Source of the DNA: Atriophallophorus winterbourni
Taxonomy: Eukaryota; Platyhelminthes; Trematoda; Plagiorchiida; Microphallidae
Length of the DNA: 64,000 bases
Direction: 5' to 3'
Assembly: GCA_013407085.1 (NCBI GenBank)
Contig: JACCGJ010013190.1
Coordinates: forward strand, 1-64,000
The position numbers were made by a program, and so were the translations under genes. How positions within the stretch are numbered: position 1 is the first letter of the stretch; each line of letters begins with the position of its first letter. Under the pieces are notes generated by a model that ran no database searches, was not told where the DNA came from, and saw nothing but the letters and a program-made list of their open reading frames with translations. Shown piece after piece: positions 20,296 to 28,930 of the stretch.

Positions 20296-21250
20296 TTACA
20301 AGAAGCTTACGCGCGCATTCCCAGCCGAACGAGCCTTGTGTATTTCATCCTCAAATAGCGACATCTTGCGCCATCTAAACAACTCTAATCTGCAAAATGA
20401 AATAAGTGTATCCGGTGTCCGAAACACAAATGGCTCATCGGGTACACAACCGAACGTCTTGCGCCAATCATATGAATTGTCACGCCAACCATCTGTCGCC
20501 CCCACTCCGGCTGATTCACTGTCATGTGAACCAGGCCTACTATTCGTTTTGGCTGATTTGGTGTCAGGTGAACCAGGCTTAGTCTCCATCTGATCCGAAT
20601 TAGTGTCGGGAAATTCAGTCACAAAATCTGACTGAGCTAATTCAGTGTCAGGTAACTCAGCTTCCTGATCACAACCGAAAACACAAAGTTCAATATCCTC
20701 AGACGTTTTATACGCAGGCCCCTGCAATATCCAACCCAGCAATGTCTTCGTTGCGAACGGACGGCCTCTTCCACCGAGCCGCTGTTCTAACGCCCAGTGT
20801 GCTTCAGGAACGTCGCAACCAATCAGCACTGTCACCGGCTGATCATGAACGTTAAATAAATCAACGCCCTTTAAATAATCACAACGTTCACGCAGAGCGC
20901 TAGTTGACGATTGGGACACATGAGGCAAGGTTTCTACGGTGTAGGCATTCGAAACCTGAATGACTTCTCCACCATCCGCAGAAAGAATATTTAAGTTCAG
21001 ACGGGAGCAGTTCATTACCCGTTGATGGCCCAAAGTTGTAAGCGACACTTGAGCAGGGCACTTTGGCATATTGTAATTTTCAACGAATTCACTAAGAATT
21101 AACGTGGCATCTGAACCATCATCCAGGAGGGCTACTGCGTCAATAAGTCCCGACGACGTCTCGATCTTGACAGGCACGGATCCTAAACATACCCTGGCAC
21201 TTAATGCCGCGTGACTGCAATTGATCTTTGCCGGCGGATTTCTTGCCGGT
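20296..21250 (-). pseudogene. BEL/Pao protease-region fragment
   Basis: The minus-strand frame carries the retropepsin-like DUF1758 domain of BEL/Pao polyproteins: SVPVKIETSSG, then the active site ALLDDGSDATLI (D-D-G-S here, where many copies have D-N-G or D-T-G). Further on are VLIGCDVPEAHW, LGGRGRPFATKTLLGWILQGP and an acidic tail. It matches the corresponding region of the intact element at 41290-41790 (ALLDNGSDATLV, LLGVNVPEVHW), but is clearly another family. The remaining gag, RT, RNase H and integrase are absent. The first 25 or so residues of the open frame (21324-21250) are out-of-frame CR1 sequence, so the apparent start is an artefact of fusion. Confidence 0.85.
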
Positions 21251-23640
21251 TGATCGTTATGCAGGAGCGTGTGGTGCCACATGGTTCGACATATACTTAT
21301 CCAGTTTAGAAACGAAAATCGCAACAGATTCCGAGCATATGATTTCTTCAGGCAAAAAGTTCCAAGTGAAACAAATTCTTACCACGAAAATAATTTCGAC
21401 GAATATCCAATCGAGAATACGGAATGCTTAAAGCCTTTGGATGTTTTCGTGTTCAACTAAAGCCATTGGGCTTAAGCAAGTGTTTAAAGGAATGGTTATC
21501 CGTATGCAAGATTTTGAATGCCAACAGGAGGTCACTCCGTATCAGTCGTTGGGTAAAATCATATAGATTTAGTTTTAACATTCGCTCTTTGAAAGGCAAA
21601 TTTCTGTAACGGGGCACCAACTTTGTCGCACGATGATAAATCCTGTCGGGTAGTTCGATATCCTTCCACAGCCATGGTACCAAGGCTTGGATGGAATATT
21701 CCATAACAGGACTACATACGTATTAATCAACCAGGGTAAAGTTTCGGGCTTGAAAATCCTGAATATCCTTTTTAAAAGACTCGAGATATTGCAGACTTTA
21801 TTGTACACTGTCCGGCAATGATGTCCAGGCTTAAGGTTAAACGAAACCCAGATAACGAGATCTTTTTCTGTGTTGGTCCAGACGAGATATTGCGTGCCAG
21901 CTGATACGTGTGGTGCAGAGATTTTCCAAGCCGCAGCATTTTATATTTCGCAGGGTTAAATGGTAACTCATTTGACTGGGACCAAAGAAATAACGCGCAC
22001 AGATCTCGTTGTAATTACATACAGTCATTAATAGACCCGACACGTTTCCATATTTTAATATCATCGGCAAACAGTATCAAGTTACATACAATATCCTCTA
22101 CTATATCGCTTATGTACACCAAGAACAGAAGAGGTCCAAACACCGAGCCTTGCGGTACTCCACTTGCGACGTCTATTCTTCTAGAGAATGTGCTGTCAAC
22201 GCGAACTGGGACATGTCTATCAGTAAGATAGTCCCTTATCCAATTCAGAAATATTCCCGTTAATTCATAAGATTCGAGCTTTTTAATTAAGATGTCATGA
22301 TTGACTCTATCGAAAACTTTGGAAATGTCGATGTAGCAAGCATGTACAGCCTCACCTTCGTCTAGTGCCTTGTTCCAATCCTCGAACGTTGTAAGACGAT
22401 AAGATAAACAGCAACGATTACTTCGAAAACCGTATTGTGCTGCAGTCATAATATTTTGGTTTTCAAAATGTTCTCTTATGCGCGCAGTCACAATACGTTC
22501 CATTAATTTAGAGTTCACTGGAAGTAGCGTTACCGGTCTATAGTTTGCTGTGTCTGAACGGCTACCACCTTTATAGGTAGGAATTAACATCCCGGCTTTC
22601 CAACGCGGTGATATTTTCCTTATTGTAGGCTGAGATTGAATAAACGCGTGAGAAGAGCAGTCAAAGCAATTCGACACCTGCGAAGTATGGCGGGGGACTT
22701 CTTTTGGTTTAGTTGACAAAGTTCCTGCCCAACCATATATTCATTGACAGTCATTTCACTTAATAATTCTAAACGAGGCGAATTTGGTAAAACTCGATAT
22801 GAGATACAACGCTTAGGATTGAAGACAAGTGAGTAAGACGTTGCTAAAGCATCGGTGGTATCTTGGGCAGAGTGAGTCAATCCATTATGGGTTTGTACAG
22901 AGAATACGCCCGGTTTGATTCCTGATCGCTCATTTACTATCTTGTAGAGAAGCTTACGATTTTTTCCATTCTCTTAAACAAGTTCCATTGGAACTACATG
23001 CGATCTTCTCTTACAAGAGTCGTGACGTGATTCCGTATCTTACAGTTGCTTCCGTACCAAAATTCGTATGAGTTACCCAAGACTCTTCCTTTATAGCTAA
23101 CCATTTCATAGTTCTATTCCGGATTACAAACTGGTAGTTTTGATTGCATTTGTGTGGTATAAAACTCGATTTTCCGTCGATTTTCGAATTCAGATAATTT
23201 AGAAATGTATCGTAATATAAGCCCGAATCCATGAAATCAAACTCCTGACTGTGTGCATCCCGGAGACTGATATTTAAGGATCGCAATTGTATTTTTCTGA
23301 CGAATGTTTTCTGTTCGTTCAATCGTTCTGCACTACATACATAATCAAAGACAAGCACCGCATGGCCAGGTAATGAATATCCTCTACCGCGGTTGCACAT
23401 TCGTTAAAATCCATTACGTTACACTGCGCTAAACGCTCATGAAAGTAGACTGCAAGTAGACATTTTCGGAATCGAGATCTCAGCGTCAGCCACGTAGGTC
23501 TGGAACCAAGTCCTTGTAACTGCAACCAAATCGGGTGAAAGTCTGTTACAAAGCTCGCATAGTTCAGCAAAATTGTTGGTTAAACACTGAGCGTTCGTAT
23601 ATATGCACTTCATCGTATTTATCTTACACAATGTAGGATC
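21251..23640 (-). pseudogene. CR1 ORF2, multiply frameshifted
   Basis: In order on the minus strand: CIYTNAQCLTNNFAELCELC at 23631 (endonuclease start), a deletion of the middle of the endonuclease, DYVCSAERLNEQ near 23330, and RNRTMKWLAIKEESW. Then RCISYRV, KAGMLIPTYKGGSRSD, RSNRCCLSYRLTTFEDW, VFDRVNHD, GVPQGSVFGPLLF and FADDIKIW near 22060. The thumb and C-terminus follow at 21808-21453. At least five frame changes are visible. Confidence 0.88.
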
Positions 23641-23649
23641 GTGTAATGT

Positions 23650-24435
23650 AGCTATTGGTCAGACTCGCGATGAATGCTCAAGTTTTTTTGAGCTATCGCA
23701 TGATATTCAGTTTGAACAGCATCACTAAGCGTTGATGGATCGGTACTATCCGTTTGCTTGCTTCCGGCTATTATCCTGGGCAAGCTCAACTTGACGTTTT
23801 GGGGTAGGTTTCTTCTATTAGGTTTCCATTCATGTTTGTTAAGAGGGTTATCTTTAAAGGGCTAGGACCTTGTCCTTTATAGTTGGCAGACCGCGGTATC
23901 CTAAAAGCATCCATAGGTATGGCTTTTTAATACCGATTGTTTTGGCTAGGTATTTCCACTGTTTGTGATCATGCTCAAACTTTTCTTGAGAAGGTGCGTC
24001 AGCAGCATCTTCCGTAACGCCTAGAAATACAATACTTCTCGAGATTTCTTCGACAAAATTCGCTCCCACTACGGTAGATCTGCATGGATACGACATGTAG
24101 ACTCTGGAACACTCTCTAAGAAGGTAAACATTTAAGAGTAAGTTTTCCACGTCCTCTGTAGATTGCAGCGTTATTCGTAAGAGGCGAGGATCATCTTTGT
24201 GAACTATTGACAAGGGAGTAACTGCGTACAGTCTAATCTGACTAAAGAGTTTTTGTTGTTGTTGGTCTCCTTCGGTCGATGTACTGCAGAGTATATACCA
24301 CTCAAATAAGTCATGTTTTTGATTCGCTTTGAACAGCGTTTCCTGTGACTCGGTCACGTTGGTACATATAACTCTAAGGTGTATACCCGCGGATTTTGGT
24401 TTATAATTTGAGTCAGCCCTTTTGGAAATGGTTTT
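23650..24435 (-). pseudogene. CR1 ORF1, C-terminal part, left of the Gypsy insertion
   Basis: The open frame 24498-23854 begins inside the Gypsy LTR; the ORF1 part starts at 24435 with KTISKRADSNYKPKS. It includes LRVICTNV, YAVTPLSIVHKDDPRLLRI and LLLNVYLL, matching the ORF1 at 2-574. Downstream the frame is broken before ORF2. Confidence 0.8.
24431..24435 (+). repeat. Target site duplication of the Gypsy element, left copy (GTTTT)
   Basis: GTTTT here and at 26764-26768 flank the LTR element exactly. Five bases is the usual length for Ty3/Gypsy. Confidence 0.75.
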
Positions 24436-24660
24436 TGTTAGGAGGGCACCCTCTGTCGTATAGACAGTGAACGAACTATCGATTAATCGACCAATCAAGA
24501 TCGATGGTGAGTTCTAATTGTGATTTTTATTCACTGTGATATTCACACATTTGCTTAATTGTGATACTCTTTGCATTCGGTAAATAGACGATTTGAGTGA
24601 CGGTTGCGTTCTCTCTGACCACACGGGCTGGGCTAACAACAGTACAGCACATACATAACA
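24436..24660 (+). repeat. Gypsy 5' LTR
   Basis: It begins TGTTAGGAGGGC and ends ATAACA. It differs from the 3' LTR at about ten positions in 225, so this is not a recent insertion. TTGGCGACGGGG just after it is the probable primer binding site. Confidence 0.85.
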
Positions 24661-24697
24661 ACTTGGCGACGGGGAGAAAATAACCCAGCAATTCGAA

Positions 24698-25318
24698 ATG
24701 GCAATCACAGCAGAAGAAGTAAAATCAATACTTCAGCAACAGCAACGCCAATTCGAAGAAGCTCAAGCCCGTTTGATGCAGACACTTTTGAAAAATCTGA
24801 GTGTTATTTATCAAGACAAGAAGATTGACGTACAAAACCCAGTGGTGGATGCAATCATCAACAGCATCCCCAAATTCAATTACGACCCAGAAAGCGGTCT
24901 CACCTTCGAATCTTGGTTCAGGAGATTTAAATATATTTTTCAATCAATTTTCAAAGAAATTTTTGGCGAACAGTCTTTTTTTATTTAACAGACGGTATAA
25001 CTGCGTGAAATTGTTCTAGCAGGATTGCGATGAATTTGTAACTTATGCAGGGAAAGTATGGGGTCTGTAATCAGTGAAGAATCAAGAGAATCGCACAAGA
25101 CATACCGTCACTACTCGATCAACATGACGTCAATAACAACCGAATGCCAGAGGCTACTAAATTTGAAGCGTGACACTGCGCTAGTCGAACAAAACCCCTG
25201 CCAGAATGAGCCGGTGGTGTTTGCAGTCAAGCAGCCGGCAGAATGATCACCGTGTCGATCAAGACACCAAGCTTCCATCCCAGTTTTGCCAATGTGACGA
25301 ATGGCATTTTGCGCGTTA
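24698..25318 (+). pseudogene. Gypsy gag, N-terminal part
   Basis: The ATG at 24698 opens a frame with a glutamine-rich helix (ILQQQQRQFEEAQARLMQTL) and the conserved FNYDPE...FESWFRRF block, running to 24988. A frame change follows. Near 25150-25246 TECQRLLNLKRDTALVEQN continues gag. The first half of a zinc knuckle (CDEWHFAR) is read at 25295-25318, just before the nested LINE. Gag would form the nucleoprotein core. Confidence 0.75.
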
Positions 25319-26240
25319 TTCATAGATTTATTCATAGATTATATGCAGGTAAAAAGCTATGCTTTACAAGACCCACAAAAATGTACATCGGGTCGGATGG
25401 TAAAAAATATCAAAATATTATTAGATTATTGTCAAACATAAAAAACATACTTTTCCATGTGGATATCTAGTGATTTTTTAAAAACTTCAACAGTTCCAGA
25501 TTGTACCACATGAGTAGGTAAACTGTTCCACAGTTGCATATTTGCGGCAGTTCAACCTGCTATGCTGTTGGTAAAGTTTTAATTGGTGACCTCACAGATG
25601 TGTGTTATGGGAAAGATGAAATAAATGACCGCAAGGATGATTTGTTTGATTAAGCACTGTCCAAATGAATATAAGTGCTCCTCGTTTCCGTCTGTATTCA
25701 GCCGAATGCAAATTCAATAATTTAAGTCGCGTTTCGTATGGATAATTTGATAGTCCCAGGACGAGTTTTTTCGCTCTGCGCTGTGGAGTTTCTAATAGCA
25801 GAATATCTTTTTTCAACCAAGGATCCCATGCCGGTATAGCATATTCAACATGAGGACGGATGTACGTTGAAATCAATTTGCAGGCAATATTGGGTTCAAA
25901 CGAACCTAGGACTCTTTTAAGGAGACCCAAGTTGTTTTCAGCTTTGCAGGCAGCCAGTCGACATTGCATTGAGTTTCCTAAGTCTGATTGGATAATCACA
26001 CCTAAATCTTTTTCGGAGGAGGCGGGTTTAATAACAGTGCGACCAAGATAATATTCTTTGCTTGACTTGCTGTTGAGAGACAATAGGCTGCATTTCGAAG
26101 CATTCATGGGCATTTCGTTGTCTATGGACCAAGTGTGAATCATATTGAGATCCCGTTGCAGGTTCTGTGTGTCGTCTGTGGAGTCTATCTTGCGCCAAAG
26201 CTTTGCGTCATCAGCGAAAATAAGCACGGACGACTGTAAT
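25319..26240 (-). mobile_element. CR1-like LINE (divergent subfamily), nested in Gypsy gag
   Basis: The minus-strand LINE starts abruptly in the RT active site (FADDAKLW at 26227) and continues open to 25592. It carries SEKDLGVIIQSDLGN, RVLGSFEPNIACKLISTYIRPHVEYA, WLKKDILLLETPQRRAKKLV and LNLHSAEYRRKRG. The 3' UTR runs to a tail with two ATCTATGAATAA units at 25315-25340. The same subfamily makes up 59393-62320. A duplicated ATTGCCCATT at 26241-26260 marks the right edge. Confidence 0.82.
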
Positions 26241-26515
26241 ATTGCCCATTATTGCCCATTCAAGAAGCACCGATGCCAAAAGTGCAACAGAAAGGGACAA
26301 AACGAAGACTATTACCGCACAAACTATTTTAAGAGATCAGTGTTCAATGATCCCTGTTCTGTCTTCGCCACCTTCAAGACCCCAGAAAATGGAAATTCAG
26401 CGGAAGAAGAGCCACCTCAAATTAATTCCGCGGAATGCAAACCAAGAAGGTGGGCCGATCGAAGAAGTGTTCCAGTAACCCGCTGCAAGTCAATCCAAAA
26501 CTGAAGTCATACGAC
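26241..26515 (+). pseudogene. Gypsy gag, zinc knuckle and C-terminus
   Basis: Directly after the nested LINE the frame gives CPFKKHRCQKCNRKGQNE, the second half of the gag zinc-knuckle region (compare CxxHKCxxCxKxGHxE in relatives). It then continues through SVFATFKTPENG to a stop near 26515. pol should follow but does not. Confidence 0.78.
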
Positions 26516-26536
26516 CACCAAGCTTAAAGGGGGAGG

Positions 26537-26763
26537 TGTTAGGAGGGCACCCTCTGTCGTATAGACAGTGAACAAACTGTCGATTAATCGACCAATCAAG
26601 ATCGATGGTGAGTTCTAATTGTGATTTTTATTCACTGTGATATTCACACATTTGCTTAATTGTGATACTCTTTGCATTCGGTAAATAGACGAGTTGAGTG
26701 ACGGTTGCGTTCACTCTGACCACACGGGCTGGGCCAAACAGTAGTACAGCACAGACCATAAGA
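26537..26763 (+). repeat. Gypsy 3' LTR
   Basis: It starts TGTTAGGAGGGC after the polypurine tract and ends ATAAGA. It is followed by GTTTT, the target duplication. Confidence 0.85.
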
Positions 26764-26768
26764 GTTTT

Positions 26769-27313
26769 GCTGTGCCACTTCTCGTGTTCGTTAAGTTGAG
26801 GAGTCACTGATCCCGGCGAACACTTAGCCGCTTTTGCCACCATCTGCGCGGTTATCTCAGCAAATGTTGGCCTGTTCGAGTATGATGTACTTTCTATGGG
26901 CTCTTTGGCAGTAACCCCTAAGTCGGGTAACGATGGTAACTTTATGACGTTTTTTAACAGTTCATTCAGTATTGTATACTGGATTCCAGTCCATTTAGAC
27001 GCGTCTGAATTTCATGCTCATAGGTTTTCGCCTCCCAGGAGGTCGCTGTTGGTTTGGCCTTACGAAACTGGCAAACGTAACATACACCAGGACAATTATC
27101 TCCATTAATAATCGATACCAAATCCAAGGTCAGCGATTTGTTGCATTTTGCATGCACTTTCGACAAACAATCGTAACACGTGACAGACGTCGCTTTAGGA
27201 CTTACCGACTTTTGGCAAACCGTACACATGCAACCCGATGCACTTTGATTTCGTTTCGGGGTCATCCAGTCAAGGTTATGAGCAGCACTGTTCAGTGGTG
27301 TGTGCACACGCAC
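26769..27313 (-). pseudogene. CR1 ORF1, N-terminal part with PHD-like zinc finger
   Basis: The minus-strand frame 27313-26966 has a Cys/His array: CMCTVCQKSV, then TCYDCLSKVHAKCN and CPGVCYVCQ. The spacing (C-x2-C ... C-x2-C-x4-H-x2-C ... C-x2-C) is that of a PHD-type finger, known from ORF1 of several CR1 elements. A frame change near 26965 leads into LNELLKNV, SNRPTFAEITAQMVAKAA and NEHEKWHS, where the Gypsy element interrupts. With the part at 23650-24435 this is one ORF1. Confidence 0.8.
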
Positions 27314-27420
27314 GAGCGATCGATGATTAATATCGTGAGCGCGACAAAAAATCGGTGTTCACGAAAAAGAGCAAAATCAGAATTTAATCCGGTGATACTC
27401 TTCGGTAGTTGATCGCACGA
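27314..27420 (-). other. Probable 5' UTR of the minus-strand CR1
   Basis: Sequence upstream of the ORF1 start without coding features. The element's true 5' end cannot be fixed from a single copy. Confidence 0.35.
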
Positions 27421-27725
27421 TGTTGAATATATAACCAGTCGATGGAAAGAATAAGAAGTTTTCGATGACGTTAATCTCTTTGAGGAATTGAAGAATATTA
27501 CCAGCGTTGCACGCGTAGATTCAATATAGGAAAATCACGATAAATCCGATTTCGCTCGTACTATTGAATGCCGCTACGAGAGTGGTACATCCAGAAAGTT
27601 GACTTCGAGGGGACTCCAGCAAGTTATAATATATCCGCGTACGTGTAAGTGTAGGAACAGTATATCCGGATATTCAGGAGCTCAAAATAATGCGACGGCA
27701 CGGCACGTATTATTATTATTAAGTT
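27421..27725. other. No gene recognised
   Basis: Nothing supported. A short ATT run lies near 27709-27720. Confidence 0.4.
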
Positions 27726-27835
27726 CAGTGAGCCTTGAAACAGTGGATAAGTGGTAAACAAATTTATACTTGAATGCCACTGTTGGTAGGGTTCGTTCAA
27801 CGAACAACGGTGTTCAATCACAGAACCACTGAACC
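27726..27835 (-). mobile_element. SINE-like repeat without the hammerhead part
   Basis: The minus strand has the left part of the hammerhead SINE (TTTGTTTACCACTTATCC, ACTGTTTCAAGGCTCACTGAA). It then changes to an AAT run where other copies continue into TACTGTCCC and the ribozyme core. It is closest to the copy at 63160-63290. Confidence 0.5.
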
Positions 27836-28231
27836 AATCAACACACTGGCCGTCATCGTCATCATTATGGTCAGTATGACTAACATCATCTTCATCATTC
27901 GTGCTAATTCCAAATGTTTAGGTGTCAAACAGCATTTCGATTAACATCAATCATAGTTTGTGATAGTTTAAATCGTAGCAATTCAAATGCGAAATCAGGA
28001 AGTCGAGCTTTGACCACACCACGCTCGCGGTGCAAACATAGTGGCATTTGACAGCTCACGTTTGAGGCACGGTGTAACCCAATAATCACATATTATTCGC
28101 TCGGCTGATGAACGTAAATCACATCGACACCAGCCGGCCAAATACGGTTAATCGCTGTGACCGATATGTGACCGTTGTTCCGCCCGAAGCTGACCGTTTG
28201 AACATGGGAAATGTTATGAGGCATGAGATCA

Positions 28232-28262
28232 TCTCCAAAAAGACATCTTACTTCTGGATCGC
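28232..28262 (+). pseudogene. CR1 ORF2 scrap, left of a nested CR1 tail
   Basis: AAAAGACATCTTAC then TTCTGGATCGCATATAC equals the KDILLLDRIY region at 51685-51715. The copy resumes at 28446 after a short inserted CR1 3' end. Confidence 0.65.
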
Positions 28263-28446
28263 ATATACGTCAAACAAAACCCTGAATTTGGCCCGGTGTA
28301 TTGAAGCAACATGAACCCAGAAAAATATTAACAATGTGATTTTGATTAAATTTTTCTTTTTGCAATAGTTGTCATCCAATTGTACGTGTAAAGCATTAGC
28401 TTTTTGTCACCATAAAATCTTGATTCTTGATTCTTGATTCTTGATT
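28263..28446 (+). mobile_element. Very short CR1 3' end nested in a CR1
   Basis: It contains only a 3' UTR (AGCATTAGCTTTTTGTCACC, ATAAAATC) and a tail of about four TTGATTC units at 28420-28446. Just after it the outer CR1 continues with AAGCTTGTCATTAGACTC. Confidence 0.72.
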
Positions 28447-28930
28447 ATAAGCTTGTCATTAGACTCGAAAATATGCCATTCGCCGGGCGACTTAGAAGAC
28501 TAGAGATGAGGACACTTGCACAAAGCAGAATGCGAGGTGATCTCATCCTCGCATACAAAATACTTACTACTGTTTCCCACCCCTGGACTTATTATTCCAT
28601 CTTCGAGCTTCCAGCAACAGCCGTGGCCATGGTTGCAAGTTGGAAATACCACATTCCAAACGGAACTGCCGCAGGTATTTTTATTCGGTGCATGTGTGCT
28701 TTGTTTGGAATTCCCTACCTTCCGATTTGGTAAGCTCAAACAGTTTACCTATATTCAAATCGAGACTTGACGATTATATGAGAGCTAATCCGAATTGTGC
28801 CCCCAACTATTAATAAACTATCATCGTCCCATTGATATATATATATATATTTCTACCTAATGTTCCACTCTATGGTTATTGTAAAGTTAATTGCTTTTTC
28901 AACTATAAATCTTGAATCTTGAATCTCAAG
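28446..28930 (+). pseudogene. CR1 ORF2 C-terminus and 3' UTR, right of the nested tail
   Basis: KLVIRLENMPFAGRLRRLEMRTLAQSRMRGDLILAYKILTTVSHP is followed by frame changes. The conserved end is read in other frames (RYFYSVHVCF-like near 28670). The 3' UTR contains a TA run at 28838-28852 and ends in CTTGAATCTTGAATC at 28912-28927. It is close to the copy at 51600-52224. Confidence 0.82.

Larger units (their letters stand above)
21251..24435 (-). mobile_element. CR1 LINE, minus strand, same subfamily as 1-3562 (3' portion)
   Basis: The minus-strand copy parallels 1-3435 closely: ORF1 end, then ORF2 endonuclease and RT. At its 3' side the sequence passes directly from the last ORF2 codons (FVSKLDKYMSNHV-like, 21260-21350) into BEL/Pao protease sequence, with no UTR or tail. 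At its 5' side ORF1 is interrupted at 24435 by a Gypsy element and resumes at 26764. Confidence 0.9.
24436..26763 (+). mobile_element. Ty3/Gypsy LTR retrotransposon (CsRn1-like), pol-less, carrying a nested LINE
   Basis: Two LTRs of about 225 bases, a gag remnant, and a polypurine tract AAAGGGGGAGG (26526-26536) directly before the 3' LTR. No protease, RT or integrase sequence is left between gag and the polypurine tract. The gag start (MAITAEEV, then FNYDPESGLTFESWFRRFKYIF) resembles CsRn1-type gag of trematodes and arthropods. The element sits in the ORF1 of a minus-strand CR1 and is itself split by a LINE fragment at 25319-26240. Confidence 0.88.

Noticed and set aside
20296..21324. 342-codon minus-strand frame as a new fused gene
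   Set aside because: The N-terminal part is CR1 sequence read out of frame and the rest is a BEL/Pao protease remnant, so the open frame is accidental.
28420..28446. Tandem heptamers as a CRISPR-like or satellite array
   Set aside because: They are CR1 3' tails; the same UTR precedes similar tails elsewhere in the window.
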